Assembly: GCA_037126765.1 (NCBI GenBank)
Contig: JBBCBC010000021.1
Location: forward strand, 23,825,434 to 23,889,433
From: Stenogyne calaminthoides
Lineage: Eukaryota; Streptophyta; Magnoliopsida; Lamiales; Lamiaceae
Direction of reading: 5' to 3'
DNA length: 64,000 nt
Both the position numbers and the translations under genes were made by a program. The notes under the pieces are model-generated. The model ran no database searches, was not told the DNA's origin, and worked only from the letters and a program-made list of their open reading frames with translations. Below are positions 32,461 through 44,934 of this stretch, one piece after another. Numbering within the stretch: position 1 is the first letter of the stretch; each line of letters opens with the position of its first letter.

Positions 32461-32880
32461 CCTCGTCTGACAGGTAGTTCAAAAACTCATCACTGAGGTA
32501 TTCGCCTCCACGATCAGATCGTAGAAACTTGATACTCTTTTTCCATATGATTCTCCACTTCAGCTTTGAACTCTTTGAATTTATCAAAGGTTTCCGATTT
32601 GTGTTTCATCTGGAAAATGTACCCGAACCTTAAGTAATCATCAGTGAAAGTCACGAAATACTCATAGCCACCTCTAGCTTTGGTTGACATTAGACCACAT
32701 ACGTCAGTGTGAACGATTTGCAACACTTCTGTGGCTCTAGTTCCCTTGGATCCAAATGCCCTCTTGGTCATTTTACCTTCCAAACATGATTCGCAGGTTG
32801 GAAGTGGTTCGTAGGTTCGACAGTGAACCATCTTTCACCAACCTTTGAATCCTCTTCAGATTAACATGACCCAATCTAAG
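32384..32880 (-). pseudogene. Element A integrase zinc finger and catalytic core
   Basis: Pieces 32514-32831 and 32384-32587. The first shows CESCLEGKMTKRAFG (zinc-finger Cys pair), IVHTDVCGLMSTKARGGYEY (first Asp) and FVTFTDDYLRFGYIF. The second has IKFLRSDRGGEYLSDEFLNY (second Asp). They overlap in different frames, so a shift splits the core near 32550. Confidence 0.85.
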
Positions 32881-32883
32881 ATG

Positions 32884-33483
32884 TCAAAGAAGTATCTCTG
32901 TCACGTTTTCTGAACGTTTTCTCTTATTGTTTGAAACAGTCGATGTGTTATAAAATGCATTTTTTGAGTGGTGTGCACAGTTAATAGTATAGAGATTGTT
33001 CTGTAAAGTTCCATTACAGATAAACACATCGTTACAAAAAACAGTAAGTTGCTTAGAAAAACAAACATAATATCCATCATTAAATAGTTTTGAAACTGAA
33101 ATAAGGTTTTTACGAGAAATGGAAACATAAAGAACATCTCTTAAAACTAAATTCTTATCTTCAAAAGACAGGTGCACGTCTCCCACTGCTTCAGCTACCA
33201 CTCTCGCGGCATCGCCCAGTGTGATGAGGATATCACTTCCACTAAGTTGTCGGGTCAGCTTGAACCCATGTAATATGAAACAAACATGATCAGTGGATCC
33301 CGTATCCACCACCCACGAATAGGAGGCATACGCCGCTAAACAAGTTTCAACAACTAGTGCATGAGAATTACCTTTCTTCCTAGCCCGCTTGGTTTTGGGA
33401 CAGACAGACCTCCAATGTTCCTTTTCACCGCAGTTGAAGCACTTCCCCTTAGGATCCTTCTTGACACCTCCAGCATCCCTCAC
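32884..33483 (-). pseudogene. Element A nucleocapsid zinc knuckle and protease
   Basis: 200 open codons. Begins near the zinc knuckle CFNCGEKEHWRSVC (CX2CX4HX4C, all four ligands intact), then a Lys/Arg stretch, then the protease site YSWVVDTGSTDHVC (D-T-G). The rest corresponds to the protease body and start of gag-pre-integrase (SVSKLFNDGYYVCFS, LYTINCAHHSKN). A TAG just upstream, at about 33521, separates it from gag. Confidence 0.85.
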
Positions 33484-33519
33484 CTTACCCTTGCCTTTGG
33501 CAACAGTTGAGTTTGATTG

Positions 33520-34210
33520 CTAGTGGCCTTTGTCCTTCTTCTTCTTCTTACCTTCCTTTGGCCTAGAAGATGAAGATGGTCCACTTGTCGTCAAAGCTTG
33601 AGTCTGGTGTCCCATCAACGTCTCTACCGAGACCAAAGCTTGCAACAAGTCAACTAGCAAGAACTTCTGATTATTCATCTGATAGTTCAGCTGAAAATGT
33701 TCAAAACTTTTAGGCAGAGAGTGAAGCACCAAATCAATATGAGTCTCCAGATCGTAATCTGCACCCAGAACCTCAAGCTTGTTTAGATGAGCCATCATTT
33801 TGAGGACATGGTCCCTTACGTGCGTGTCCTCCATCATTTTCAGCGAAAGCATCTCCCACAAGGTGATCTGACGAGCCTTGCGGTTCTGATGTTGAAACAT
33901 CTTCCTAAGATTTTGCATGATTTCCACAGCAGTTGCAAATTCTTGGTGTTAGTGTTGCAACACATCCGATATAGATGCCAGGATGGTACACTTAGCCATG
34001 TCATTGCAATGCTCCCAGTCCTCATACTTTTTCTTTTCCGCTTTACTCGACTCGCCGGTTGGCTCATCAGGTTTTGGAGTGTCAAGAATCCACTTGTGCT
34101 TTTATGCAGTGAGGACAATCATCATTTTACGTTTCCAATCAACATAATTTTCACCAGATAATTGATGGTCTTTAATTATAGCATACAATGGATTAAAAGG
34201 TTGCAACATG
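33520..34210 (-). pseudogene. Element A gag
   Basis: Pieces 33520-33927 and 33840-34118 overlap in different frames. Typical UBN2-type features: HVRDHVLKMMAHLNKLEVLG, ETHIDLVLHSLPKSFEHFQL, and a basic Lys-rich tail before the knuckle. The beginning of gag (start near 34210, MLQPFNPLYA on the minus strand) is interrupted by stops. The capsid function is lost in this copy. Confidence 0.8.
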
Positions 34211-35643
34211 CTGAACTGAAATAAATAACAATTGTATAAGCACAAATTATCACATAATTATATCACTTCATTTATATCAAAATCTCAAAATAATATGAAT
34301 AAGCATCAACCGACATCTCAAAACAGTTTAAATAGGTCACGTTGGGTGAACTGTCTATTTAAACACATTCAAGCAAGTTACAAACAAGAACAATTACAAA
34401 CCTTTAGTTCAAAATTAATAGTCGGCTCCCACTTGACCAATATAAAATGGACAAGGGACTTCGGAGAAGTATATACATATCAATTTTATACCTAAGTAAT
34501 AACCATGATTATATACAGAATTATTACTTTTCTTTATACGAGCCTCGTTGGGAAGGTCATCGTCGCCATTAATAAAAATTCACAATCATCCTTTTGGGAA
34601 TTTATTCATGTGAAATCCATCTTTTGGCCGTTCCGTTGGGGAAATTTCTCCAAACGAATTCACAAATAAATAAATCATGGAGGTCAAATTTGACGTAATT
34701 TTATTATCCGAAATAATATTTGTCAATTAAATATTCTTAGTAATTTTCGAAAGTGGGATTTTCTTTAGACAATTTAAAATCATGCAAACACATTTATCAA
34801 ATAAAATTGCTCGAATTTGAAACAAGCATCAAGACAAAATAAATCAAGTTGGACACATATATCCAACTGTCATGGTTTAAATTCCAAATCTTGATCTTGA
34901 GAAATCGTCTCTTCTTTTGCCTTCATCGTTCGTCTCGAAAAGCTCCCACTGAATCCGCAACAATTCTTCCAAAAAATTCCTCCATTTTGGGTTAGGACGA
35001 TGTCTGGAAAATGAGTAGCTCACAACCCAGAACACGATTCGCGTGCGCCTAGGCTCACGCCACGGTCTGGGTCGGCCATCTCGCCCCGCCCCCCATAGCC
35101 TTGCACGAAGCATCGCTCGAACGCGCGCCCGCATTTGGGGTCCCGTGCCCCATCGCCCGGCTTCCAAGATCAGATCTGCGCCACAAGCTGCGTCTTGGCC
35201 CTCGTCAATGTGACCCGCGTACCATGCAGCGTTAAGCTCGCCCACCGCGATCGCTGGCAATGTCTTGCGATCGCTAGATCTTGCCTGGTCGCGTGCTCTC
35301 GCCAGCTCGCGTACATCCGAGCACTTAGACGTCCATCTTTTAATCATCGTCTCCATCTTCGTTTTTTATCCGGTTACAATTTATTTACGAAGTCTATTAC
35401 ATTGAACAAATCAAATAAATTCTAATCTACTCGTGGATTTTCTCACGAGGCAAAACGAATTCAACCAATCGAATTAAAAAACCACAATTTATTTGCATGT
35501 AAATAAGCACATTAAAATACCATGACAGTTGGATACCTGCAAAACAAATCTAATAGTTCTACTATCCAATTTTAATTTTAATGAACAACAATTTAAATTA
35601 CAGTTTAAAAGATCAGAGCCCGAACCAGGGCTCTGATACCAGT
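34211..35643 (-). other. Element A 5' leader with a GC-rich island
   Basis: 1.4 kb untranslated leader between PBS and gag. Mostly AT-rich, but 35030-35300 is markedly GC-rich. Elements D (49555-49915) and F (55190-55510) have a GC-rich island in the same place. The frames through the island (34877-35356 and opposite strand) have Arg/Ala-rich composition imposed by GC content and are not called genes. Confidence 0.7.
35630..35641 (-). other. Element A primer-binding site
   Basis: TGGTATCAGAGC on the minus strand, two bases inside the LTR starting at 35644. Confidence 0.95.
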
Positions 35644-36412
35644 TGTTGGGATAATATGTGTCAGGATCTATCGGGATGACCTCATAAACACAAATTGAAA
35701 TTAACAATTATTACTAGCATAAATTAACCTAAGTGAATTCAAATAATAATTAATCCAACAACGACATGCAAATAATATTTCACGTAAAAGAACCTAACAT
35801 GCGGAATTCTATGAGTTTACGTAAACGTACCCGTTGGAGAGACTGTCTGAGACAAACAGGATCAAGTATCTGGATACCCACCAAAAGTCATTCTCAAGTA
35901 TTCCCAAGTCCTCGTTCAATAACCCCGGTGAAAGGTTATCCAATGAACAATTTATAAACAAAGGAAAAATAAATAATTGTTGCACCACCTTTGTGGATTT
36001 CTAATTTTTCCAGCACATGGAATTGTGTTGGGGATGAAAAATTCATCCCCTATTTATAACATATGGGGTGGTTGAAAATTTTTGGCTAAGAAAGGGTTAG
36101 GAAAGATCTTTTCTTGATCTCCAAGCAATCTTGAATATATCCCATATATATTCTTCTTTCCATGTGTATTTTTCCATAAAAATCTCACACCCTATTTAGG
36201 CCCTATTTTTCAAAAATAAAGAGAAATATACCAAGATTGGATCTTTCTTAAATTTATGAGATATTCTTGTATTCCAAGAATACATATCTTTTTCCATAAA
36301 ATCTTTCCAAGAAAATTAATAAAATCTTTTATTCCCCTTTATCCCCATAATTTCAAAAATTTCATATTAAAGAGGCCAAGTGGGAGATTTCTTGAATTTA
36401 TGGGATAATATT
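35644..36412 (-). repeat. Element A 5' LTR, truncated
   Basis: Starts TGTTGGGATAAT and matches 15161-15400 plus 28567-29090 closely. It stops at GGGATAAT/ATT where another LTR (TGTTGGGATATT) begins at 36413. About 1.1 kb of this LTR is missing and does not resume later in the window. Confidence 0.9.
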
Positions 36413-37444
36413 TGTTGGGATATTTTAGTTTTGATGAATTATGCTAAAAACATTATCAACTTGTGTTATTTAAGTTAATCTACAAACAACAAGTTGAGGG
36501 GGAACGAGAGAACAAGTTAAGGGGGAACTCATGAATTCAGACGAAGATGATCGAGATCAGACGAGACTGCATATGAGGCTGATCGAGATCAGATGAGTTG
36601 ATCTTGATACCCGATCTTTGTGTAGAAATTAGAAGAAGAAACCCGGATCGGCGGACGGATCAACATACCGGATCGTGAGACGGATCGAGGCGGACCATAT
36701 CGCCAGACCCGGATCAGCAGATCAGATTAGCGGACCCGGATCAAGATACGGATCAATGGAGCCGGATCAAGAGACCGGATCAAAGCGGACGGATCGAAGA
36801 TGGACCGGATCAACGGACAAGATTTCAGCCGGACATTTTTTGCATGCGTAAATCACCGCATCGTAAATCGTGAAACCAAATCGGTGACTGAATTAGAAGA
36901 GCTGAACAATAATCTGGCGGGCTAATCTGATCCGTTAGACACACAAAAAGCTGGCCAATGAGAAGATGACAACACATATATTGATGTGACATAAAGCTGC
37001 AAGCAAAAGTGCAAAAGGACAAACAAAAGTGGAAGATTTATTAGTATGGATTTGAATTTACTCTCCAACGAAAATATTCAAATCCACACTATAAATACAT
37101 TGCACTATCTTCAAAAGACAGCGGAGGATCTTTGCAAAGTGAAGATTAAAGCCAAATATTCAAGCATCTCCATTCAAGAACCTGAGAACATTTAATATCC
37201 AAATTTACCCAAGAGTGTTCTTCATTATTTCTAAGCATAAATGTAATATCCTAAGCTTAGAGAGATTTTCCCAACCTTAGCTTAAAGGCTAAAACAATGT
37301 AAAGAAAAATCTCACCTAGTTGGAAATAACACTAAACCCATACCCTTTCTTGAGAGAGAAAATTAGTGGTTAAGTGAGGTAGTTAATAGACAATCCCGTG
37401 AGGGAGATAAGTCTCGAGAGTGAGAACTCATTAAACATCTATAG
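36413..37444 (+). repeat. Truncated Sirevirus-like LTR C with a GGATC motif cluster
   Basis: Starts TGTTGGGATATTTTAG inside A's LTR. It has PPT-like GAGGGGGAAC pieces (36495, 36519), a cluster of eleven CGGATC motifs (36645-36815), TATAAATA at 37090-37097, and a downstream part resembling the B LTR (GTGAGAACTCATTAAACATC at 37418-37437). It is cut at 37445 by the LTR of element E, so its own end and PBS are missing. Confidence 0.7.
37090..37097 (+). promoter_or_regulatory. TATA box of LTR C
   Basis: TATAAATA, about 275 bp downstream of the end of the GGATC cluster. Confidence 0.55.
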
Positions 37445-38616
37445 TGTTGGGAAATTTATAGTTTCGATGGAAGTTCCAAAATAGATTGTAATAGGACCAG
37501 TCAGACCTGTTAGCTGACTGATGACTTAGATATCAGATAGGATGACCAGTTGAGTTGTATAGACAGTTGATGTAACAGATAGGTCACATATTGAGGGGGA
37601 ACACAATATGTATAGGTTAAGTCTTGAAGATTAGATGATCATGAGATCCGAAGATCAGAAGAGTTGAAGACCAGAAGACCTACATAAGATAACACGAAGA
37701 AGAATTAGTAAGTTGTGCTAAGACAACCTACATCAGAAGATTCAAACCAAGTAGATGCGGTCGGTCTTAAGCGGATGGGTCAAATCCATCAGGTGACTAC
37801 ATCAGGTTACCTAGTACGAGCCAAGTCAATCAGATAAGAAGAATGTCAATCTTGTTAGTAAATCAAGTGCCGAATTTGTGTACACGCACGTATAGAACTG
37901 ACACTTGCAGGACTAGTGCTTTAGAGTCCAACGGCTACAAAGGACAAGCTTGCATGCTTTCCGCCATGCCGCCTCTAAGCACGTCACATCAAACCTGCAA
38001 TCCTACCTTAAATAGACCGAAATTCAAATTGCTCTCCAATGGCTAGTTCGATTCCGTGCCTATAAATATGGGATTAACCTTTCATTTTAAGGTTACGGAA
38101 ATTATACAAGCTCAAGCTCAAACAAGATATCCGCAGGAAGAACATAACTCAAGATTTAATCTAAGTGTTCATCTCATAAAGTTCTTAGCATAGAATTCTT
38201 ATCCTCTAGCTTTAGGCTACTCAAATACTAGGATAGAATTCAAGTTGGAACATACAAATCTTATACCCAAACCCACAAAGTTAGGTTAAGTTTGTTTAGC
38301 AAGATTTCAGACTAGGGTTTCTAGTTTATGATTTCTGGGATTGTTGAGTGAGAACTCTTGAAACATCTGTTGTATTGTGTTGGACTAAAACATTAATCTA
38401 AGTCCAGATTGGTTAAGTGAGTGCCCCTGTTGATAGGGAAAAGTGGACGTAGGACAAGTTCGTCTGAACCACTATAAAAATACGTGTGTTCTTATTTGCT
38501 TTCATATTAACTGTCATACATACTTTAGCAAATCTGCATAACACATTCGTAAAAATTTTAAAGTCACCTCCCATTGAGATTTTATGAGTTTTAAATCGGG
38601 TTTTTCAGGACAAACA
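37445..38616 (+). repeat. Element E 5' LTR
   Basis: About 1172 bp, TGTTGGGAAATTTATAG...GGACAAACA, homologous to the B LTRs but shorter. CCTATAAATATGGG at about 38060. Followed by two bases and the PBS. Confidence 0.85.
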
Positions 38617-38618
38617 AT

Positions 38619-38630
38619 TGGTATCAGAGC
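38619..38630 (+). other. Element E primer-binding site
   Basis: TGGTATCAGAGC, initiator tRNA-Met type. Confidence 0.95.
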
Positions 38631-38753
38631 AGTGGTTCTTCAGACCACTGGCTTTGAGTATCATCGATTCTTGAGAAAGAATCTTTGTGGTCACTTGAAC
38701 TGATCTTGAAAAATCCATTTTTAAAACTCATAATCTTCAAACTCACGTAAGCA

Positions 38754-41290
38754 TGGATAACACGTCTGGAATGAATCATGATCTGCCCAAGTTCTTTATC
38801 GACATGTACGCCGACTGGTCTCTCAACATGAGTAACCATCTGGGATCATCAACAACAGAATGAAGGAGATTCTTGAGATAGGACTCATCGTTATCTATCA
38901 TTATAATCCATCTGAAGGAGGAGATCTGACACAACTAGTTGGAGCAAGAATCAAGAAGAGTCCTTATTTGATGGATGAGAGAAGAAATTGTCCAACCGGA
39001 TCACGGTGGCGGGCATCGATCATGAAGAGCGTGGACTCTACCACACTTGAGAAGGTCAAGTATTTGAAGGCGCTAAGGAAGTATGGGATACCCTATTTGA
39101 AATTTGCAAAGGTAATGATCGATTAAGGATAGCAGATTAATTTGAAACCGGTAAACTTTGAGAAATTGAAGATGTTACCAAAGCGGGCGATTGATCGACT
39201 TTGATGGAAGAATTACTTGAGGAGTCAACAATTTGCGTGATTTAGGCCGAGTAATGTCAGATAAGGATATCAAGTACAAGATTCTGAGATCACTGACAAA
39301 GAAATTGGATATTAACGTAACAGTGATCAAAGATTAACAAGATATTGGAACCATGAAGCCGAACGATATGTTCTTCAGCTTGAAAGCGCATGAATTTGAT
39401 CGATTGAAAAAAAGAGAATCGGATGATGTTCTTCCGGGTTACCACAAATTCTACAAAAAACTGTTGCATTTTAGGCAACGATGGCGATTCACGATTTGTT
39501 GAACCAATGGGAAACATCATCAAACAAAGATGAGCAGTGATTGCTCTCGGATTAGAAAGCTTGAAGCGATCAAAGCGTTCAAATGGGAAAGTCTGAAAAG
39601 TTCTACAAGGACTATAGAAAAAAGCAGAGGAAGAGATAGGAGATTTACTGTCAAATCACCAGAACGAAATCATTCTGATGACAGAAGAGACGATCGAAGA
39701 GAATATCTGAGATATGACCGAAGGAATGACAGAAAGGATGATCGAAGGGATGATCGCAAAGAAGACAGACGAGGTGAAAAATTAGAAAGAAGAAGTTCTG
39801 ATTACAAGCAAGGTGGAAAGTCACCTGACAGATCTTATCGAAGAAATGATTCACCTAACAGGAGAGGATCTGGAGAACTGGAACTTGCTTCAACCGCCAC
39901 AAACCAGTCACTACAGCACAGACTGCCCCGACCGACTCTTAAAGAAAGAGAAGAGAAGCAAAACAGAAGAGAGCAATGATATAGAGACAGAAAATCTATG
40001 ACAGCAGACACATCTGGTATTGATGACTCTTTCCTGCCATCAGATGACTCTGGATACTCATATGTTGAAGATTTCTATTTGATAACCAACACTAACGATG
40101 TCAACGATCTGAACTTCTCATCTGATGATAACATCTGTCTGATGGCTAGAGAAGCTGACCAATCTGAGGTAATATCTAAACCTTCTGTGATTTCTTGTTC
40201 CACACCTGTTATGCTGAGCACATCTGCTGGAGAGATTAACCTGCAGGTCTATAATGACCAATTGCTTGATGATCTCTCTAATGCAATAGATACTTATACA
40301 AGAGTGGAAGTTGAGAATGATAACTTAAGGAAGCGGAGAGAATGGCTTGTAAAAAACAATGAAAGGAAAGTAGAAGCTGCCGAACATAAAATGGTTGAAC
40401 CGATTAGGAAGATGACCATAAACCTGGATGTTCTAAAATTTGGCTCTTCTGATCAGGGAAGATCGATTAATGAACAGCAAGCTACCAATCTAAAACAAGC
40501 AGGAGATCTCAAAGTCCTTCAGGCTAAATTTGATGAACTTTTCTGAATACATGAGAATCTAAAAGCCATTGAGACCGGTTTAAAAAAGAAAATAGGCGTT
40601 TTCACAAAATCATCTAAAATTGTTAGAATTTGAACAACTATTTTTTGTCATGTTGATAAGAAGGAATTGGGTATGAGAACCCTTCTAGATCCTCAAAAGT
40701 CCCATCTGGTTCACATCAGAAAAGTGTAACGAAACGAGTTTCTGATAAAGATACAAACTATGTCAATTCTGTATCAGATAAAGGAAAAATACCAGCTGAT
40801 CAGACAAGACGAGTTCAGGATCGAAAGGGAACAAAAATGGACCCCAACTGATTAGACACCAGCCAAGGAATCAACAAAAGAATCATGTTCTTCTGAAGAG
40901 ATCTCAGCCCAATCAGCAGAGTAGGCCTCAGCCTGGACCATATCGCAAGGGACAGTCCCAGCTGAAGTCGACTCGATCAAGTGCCTAACCGAAGAAGCTA
41001 AGGGTAAAATGATCAAGCCATCTATGCAGAAAAGATATGAATCTTTTGATGGTAGCAGTCGTACCTACCCTTACAATCAGAAACCTAGTACTACTGCACA
41101 TGAACCCCACTGGATAAAAAAAAAGACCAGTTAACAAGAAAAATCCCAAGTCTTCTGATTCATCCAAGGCTCACACTAATAATCATACTGATCAAAACGC
41201 ACATGATGAGATGTATGATTATGTAGATAATGTATGGGAGATAAATAAGACGCCGATCTTGATGGTTACAATAGAATCGCCTTGTTTATG
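38754..41290 (+). pseudogene. Element E gag
   Basis: ATG at 38754 (MDNTSGMNHDLPKFF) matches the B start. Broken pieces: 38860-39126 (UBN2 part), 39530-39979 (mixed-charge block with DDRRDDRREYLRYDRRNDRK and a damaged zinc knuckle), 39998-40546 (acidic plus coiled coil, intact for 182 codons), and about 41040-41280 (C-terminal module near YVDNVWEINKTP). Frames change at least four times. Confidence 0.8.
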
Positions 41291-41800
41291 CGGATCCGAA
41301 AGGTCTGCCTAACCTCCGGGACCCAATTCTCTTCGGGGTACCTAAAATCGATTTGTTCGCGAGGGTTAGCGTGGGATTGTCTAATAAGGAAATGTACAAG
41401 CAACTATGAATACATAGATAATGGATGCTCAAGGCACATATTTGGAAGTCAACATCTCTCAAACAATTACATTAAGAAATCGGGGCCCACGAGTTCTCTT
41501 TGGTGACGACAACTTAGGTTTTACCAGAGGAGTTGGAACCTTAGTGAATGATGATGTACAGGTTACAGGTATTTTGTATGTTGATGGCTTAAGGCACAAC
41601 CTGTTATCTGTGTCACAATTCTACGATAACGATTTTAGTGTTGAGTTCTCGACAGATAAATGCACAATCAGAAATTGAGTTACTTAGCAAATCCTGCTAA
41701 CTGGCTCCAGGAAAGGAACCATCTACACTGCAGATTGGGACATTTTTCCAACAAATGCATGCTTGATTGTTAAGAGAACCAAAATCGTCAGTTAGCTCTG
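41291..41800 (+). pseudogene. Element E protease and pre-integrase region
   Basis: Active-site area reads YIDNGCSRHIFGSQ, so the D-S-G of B is D-N-G here, near 41411-41450. LFGDDNLGFTRGVGTLVNDD follows at 41500-41560, and VDGLRHNLLSVSQFYDND to 41640. Two overlapping frames, broken by TGA at 41676. Confidence 0.8.
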
Positions 41801-41804
41801 GCAT

Positions 41805-43081
41805 AAGAGAATGAGTCATTTGAACTTTAAGACTCTTAACAAGATAGCAAGGATGCCCTTGGTTGAAGGTCTCCCGAATGAAATTTTCTCTAAGGATCAG
41901 ACATGTGCCGTATCGGAAGGAAATCAAGTCAAGGCTTCATTCGAAGGATTCCTTCTCCTCCATCCAACAGTATTGCAATTTTGCTCCGTATGGATTTATT
42001 TGGACGATTCGCCTCTTAGTTTCGATTGGGCGCAAATACACTCTGGTGGTCGTGGATGATTACTCCAAATTCACCTGGGTTGTATTCTTGTATAAGAAGA
42101 ATGAAACTACAACAAAGCCACCAGAACTTCTCAAGAAGATTCAGAATGAAAAGGGTCTCAGCATAGTGAAAATCAGATCAGATAAAGGTACATAATTCTT
42201 GAACCAGTCTATATCTGATTTTTGCTCTGAGTTTGGTATATAACATGAAACATCAGCTGCCAGAACACCACAATAAAATGGTGTAGCGAAAGGAAAGGAT
42301 AAAGTAACACTTTCGAAAAAGCTCTCCTCGCACCATATTGCATTTGAACATGCAACACCAAATTGTTTCTGGGCAGAAGCAATCAACTCTGCATGTCATA
42401 CCCAGAACAAATGTTCTCTGACTAAGATTCACTTCAAAACACCTTATGAACTGTGGAAGGGCAGAAAACCTCGAGTTTCGTACTTTCATGTGTTCGGGTG
42501 CAAGTGTTTCATTCTCAACAATGGGAAGAGTCGGGTTGAGAACTTTCGATGCTAAGTCAGATGAGGGTATACTCTTAGGATATTCCTCAACCAGCAAAGC
42601 ATTTAGGGATTTCAACAAACAAACCCTAGTTGTGGAAGAAACACCTCATGTGGTCCTTGATGATTCAACATCGATCGGGGAGAAATGCTTATGAGAACAA
42701 GCGTACCCTAATGACCGTAAAACACTGAAAATGGATCAGTTGAGGCTCAAAGGAAAGGATTCAAAACACATCACCGTGTATATTCCAAACTTTGACCTTG
42801 ATGATTCACCGGTCGATCGGACCTAAAATGCATTACAATAAACATCGATGATGAAATTTCGGCATGCGGAGACAAAGAATAATTGAACCATCTAGTTTAG
42901 GGAACACTTGATAATCGAGGAGATAAGAACTCCCGAGATTATTCAAACATCTGCTGAAATTTGTCCCTGTCAGGTAGACCCTACTAATGTCCCTATACAA
43001 GTTTCTAGTGATTCTATTGCAAATAATGATGATGAAGAAGATCTCGAGGTGAAGCCACTCCAAAGAAAATTTGGTTAAGAG
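41805..43081 (+). pseudogene. Element E integrase
   Basis: Pieces at 41811-42059, 41863-42195 and 42446-42694. Recognisable: RMSHLNFKTLNKIARMPLVE, VVVDDYSKFTWVVFLYKK, IRSDKGT (second Asp) followed at once by a TAA (42192-42194), and FHVFGCKCFILNNGK. A stop replaces the Gln in the NGVAE-containing segment near 42272 (AATAAAATGGTG). The linker continues to 43081, where element D enters. Confidence 0.8.
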
Positions 43082-44934
43082 TGTTGGGAATGATTCGTAC
43101 AGATCTATTCGGGGTGAATATTTAAATACAAATTTAATTCATTAATTATTACTAGCATGAATTAACCCTATATTAATTCAAATAATAATTGCAACAACAT
43201 ATCATGCATATAAAAAGCCACGTAAAACGTACACATGCGGAATCTACGGGTTTACGTGAACGTACCTCTCGGGATGGCAGTGGCTTTGGTCGGACGGACT
43301 AACCAAAAGGACTTCCCAAGTATTCCCTTAGCCCTTGCTCGACAATCCGGTGGAAGGATACTCGCGAACAATTAACAAAAGGAAAAATAAACTTTGTTGC
43401 ACCACGTATGTGGATTTGCTAATATTTCCAGCACATGGAATTGTACTTGGGAATGAACTAATCATCCCCTATTTATAGGAGAGGAGGGGCACGAAATTTT
43501 GGTGGTTTTTCAATGTGGGATAAGACTTTTCTTGGTCACCAAGAAATCTTGAATATATCCCATATATTCTCTTTCCCATAATTAAAATATTCCACAAAAA
43601 TCCACCTCCTCTATTATGGAGAATTTTCGAAAAATCTAAGGTGCAAGAATCCAAGATTTGGATCTTCTTGAATTTATGAGATATTCTTGTATTTCAAGAA
43701 ATACATATCTTCCATAATATCTTTTCAAGAAAATCAAGAAAATCTTTCTTGCCCTCTATTTTCAAAAATTTCGAAAATCTCTTAATGAATAACCAAGTGG
43801 GAGATTTCTTGAATTTAATGAGATAATCTTGTATTCCAAGAATACATATCTTCATTCCATAACAAAATTCAAAGAAAATCTTTCTCCCTCTTTTATCCAT
43901 AATTTTCGAAAATAATGAGGAAATATAAGCAACAATATTTATTTTATTTTAATCACCTTTTTAGGTTATTGATTTATATGTTATATGTTGGGCTACTCGG
44001 GGGCCTTTAGGAGAATTAAGATTGGACCTTCTAATGGATCTTGAATATCTAATATTGAGCCACAATATAAATCAAGCCCATAAATATTAATTAATCACTA
44101 CATAATTAATATTGTCTTATCCATCTTAACCCATATTACAGTCAATATGGCTCCAGGTCATTATTTTCGCGTGTTTAAGATTATCTAGCCCATTAATTAA
44201 TTCAAGCCCTTGAAATAGCTTTCCATTAATTAATATCTTTTGTCCTTAAGTAGAGAGCGGTTCAACATTATTATCCATACCAGGAAACAAATTCCACTTG
44301 CAAGATTTGGTATGATAAAACTTATGAACCTCCCGAGGGCAAATCAAGCAAGCGTGCTTGGCACCACGATTCTTCGTATTAAATCTTAGCAATTACATGT
44401 GACCAATAATATTGCCCAAGATAAAAAAACGTATTGAATCTCTACGATTCGCTACCCTTGATAAGTCAAAGCAATAATTCACCGATCCCACGTGATCTAT
44501 TTCGAGGATGAAGGTTAAGAAACAACGAACCAATCGAGGTCTAATTCTTCCATGTTCGATTCGAAGAATTTATCCTCCCTGTAGGTCCTATTGCGCATCG
44601 GTAATGCACTAGTGTAATCTCTTGGTCAAGACAAACCAATCGGGCCTTACACCTCAACCTTTCGCGATGGTTGTTCATTTTCCATCTAGGTCGTGAATGG
44701 GCGTCTTTTATAATTCAAGAATTTATTAATTTAATCTTACGTGATCGGGTATCACTAAATTAACTCTGATGTAACGCGTCACGAATTATTGAGCACGGTT
44801 ATCGATAAATATATATAACATTCAATCATATTTAAAAGCATCGGTGATAAACAATTTATTTCGATAAATAAGTCGGAAATTAGGTTTCGATTATACAAAG
44901 TAAAAAGCACACTTTTAAAGTATAATCCCCAACA
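43082..44934 (-). repeat. Element D 3' LTR
   Basis: About 1853 bp, TGTTGGGAATGATTC...TAATCCCCAACA, homologous to A's LTR throughout. Aligned to the right LTR, differences are frequent and indel-rich. Confidence 0.9.

Larger units (their letters stand above)
15161..36412 (-). mobile_element. Tork-like Copia element A, split by element B and truncated on the right
   Basis: Minus-strand element. The 3' LTR is on the left in two pieces (15161-15400 and 28567-30181), the internal region is 30182-35643, and the 5' LTR on the right starts at 35644 and is cut at 36412. Element B sits at a clean break inside the left LTR. The PBS lies at 35630-35641. All coding regions carry stops or shifts. Its left boundary abuts minisatellite 2. 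A target-site duplication cannot be tested since the right LTR end is lost. Confidence 0.9.

Noticed and set aside
34877..35425. 159- and 96-codon frames on opposite strands
   Set aside because: Both lie in the GC-rich leader island of element A. High GC removes stop codons, composition is Arg/Ala-rich, and neither has a recognisable domain.
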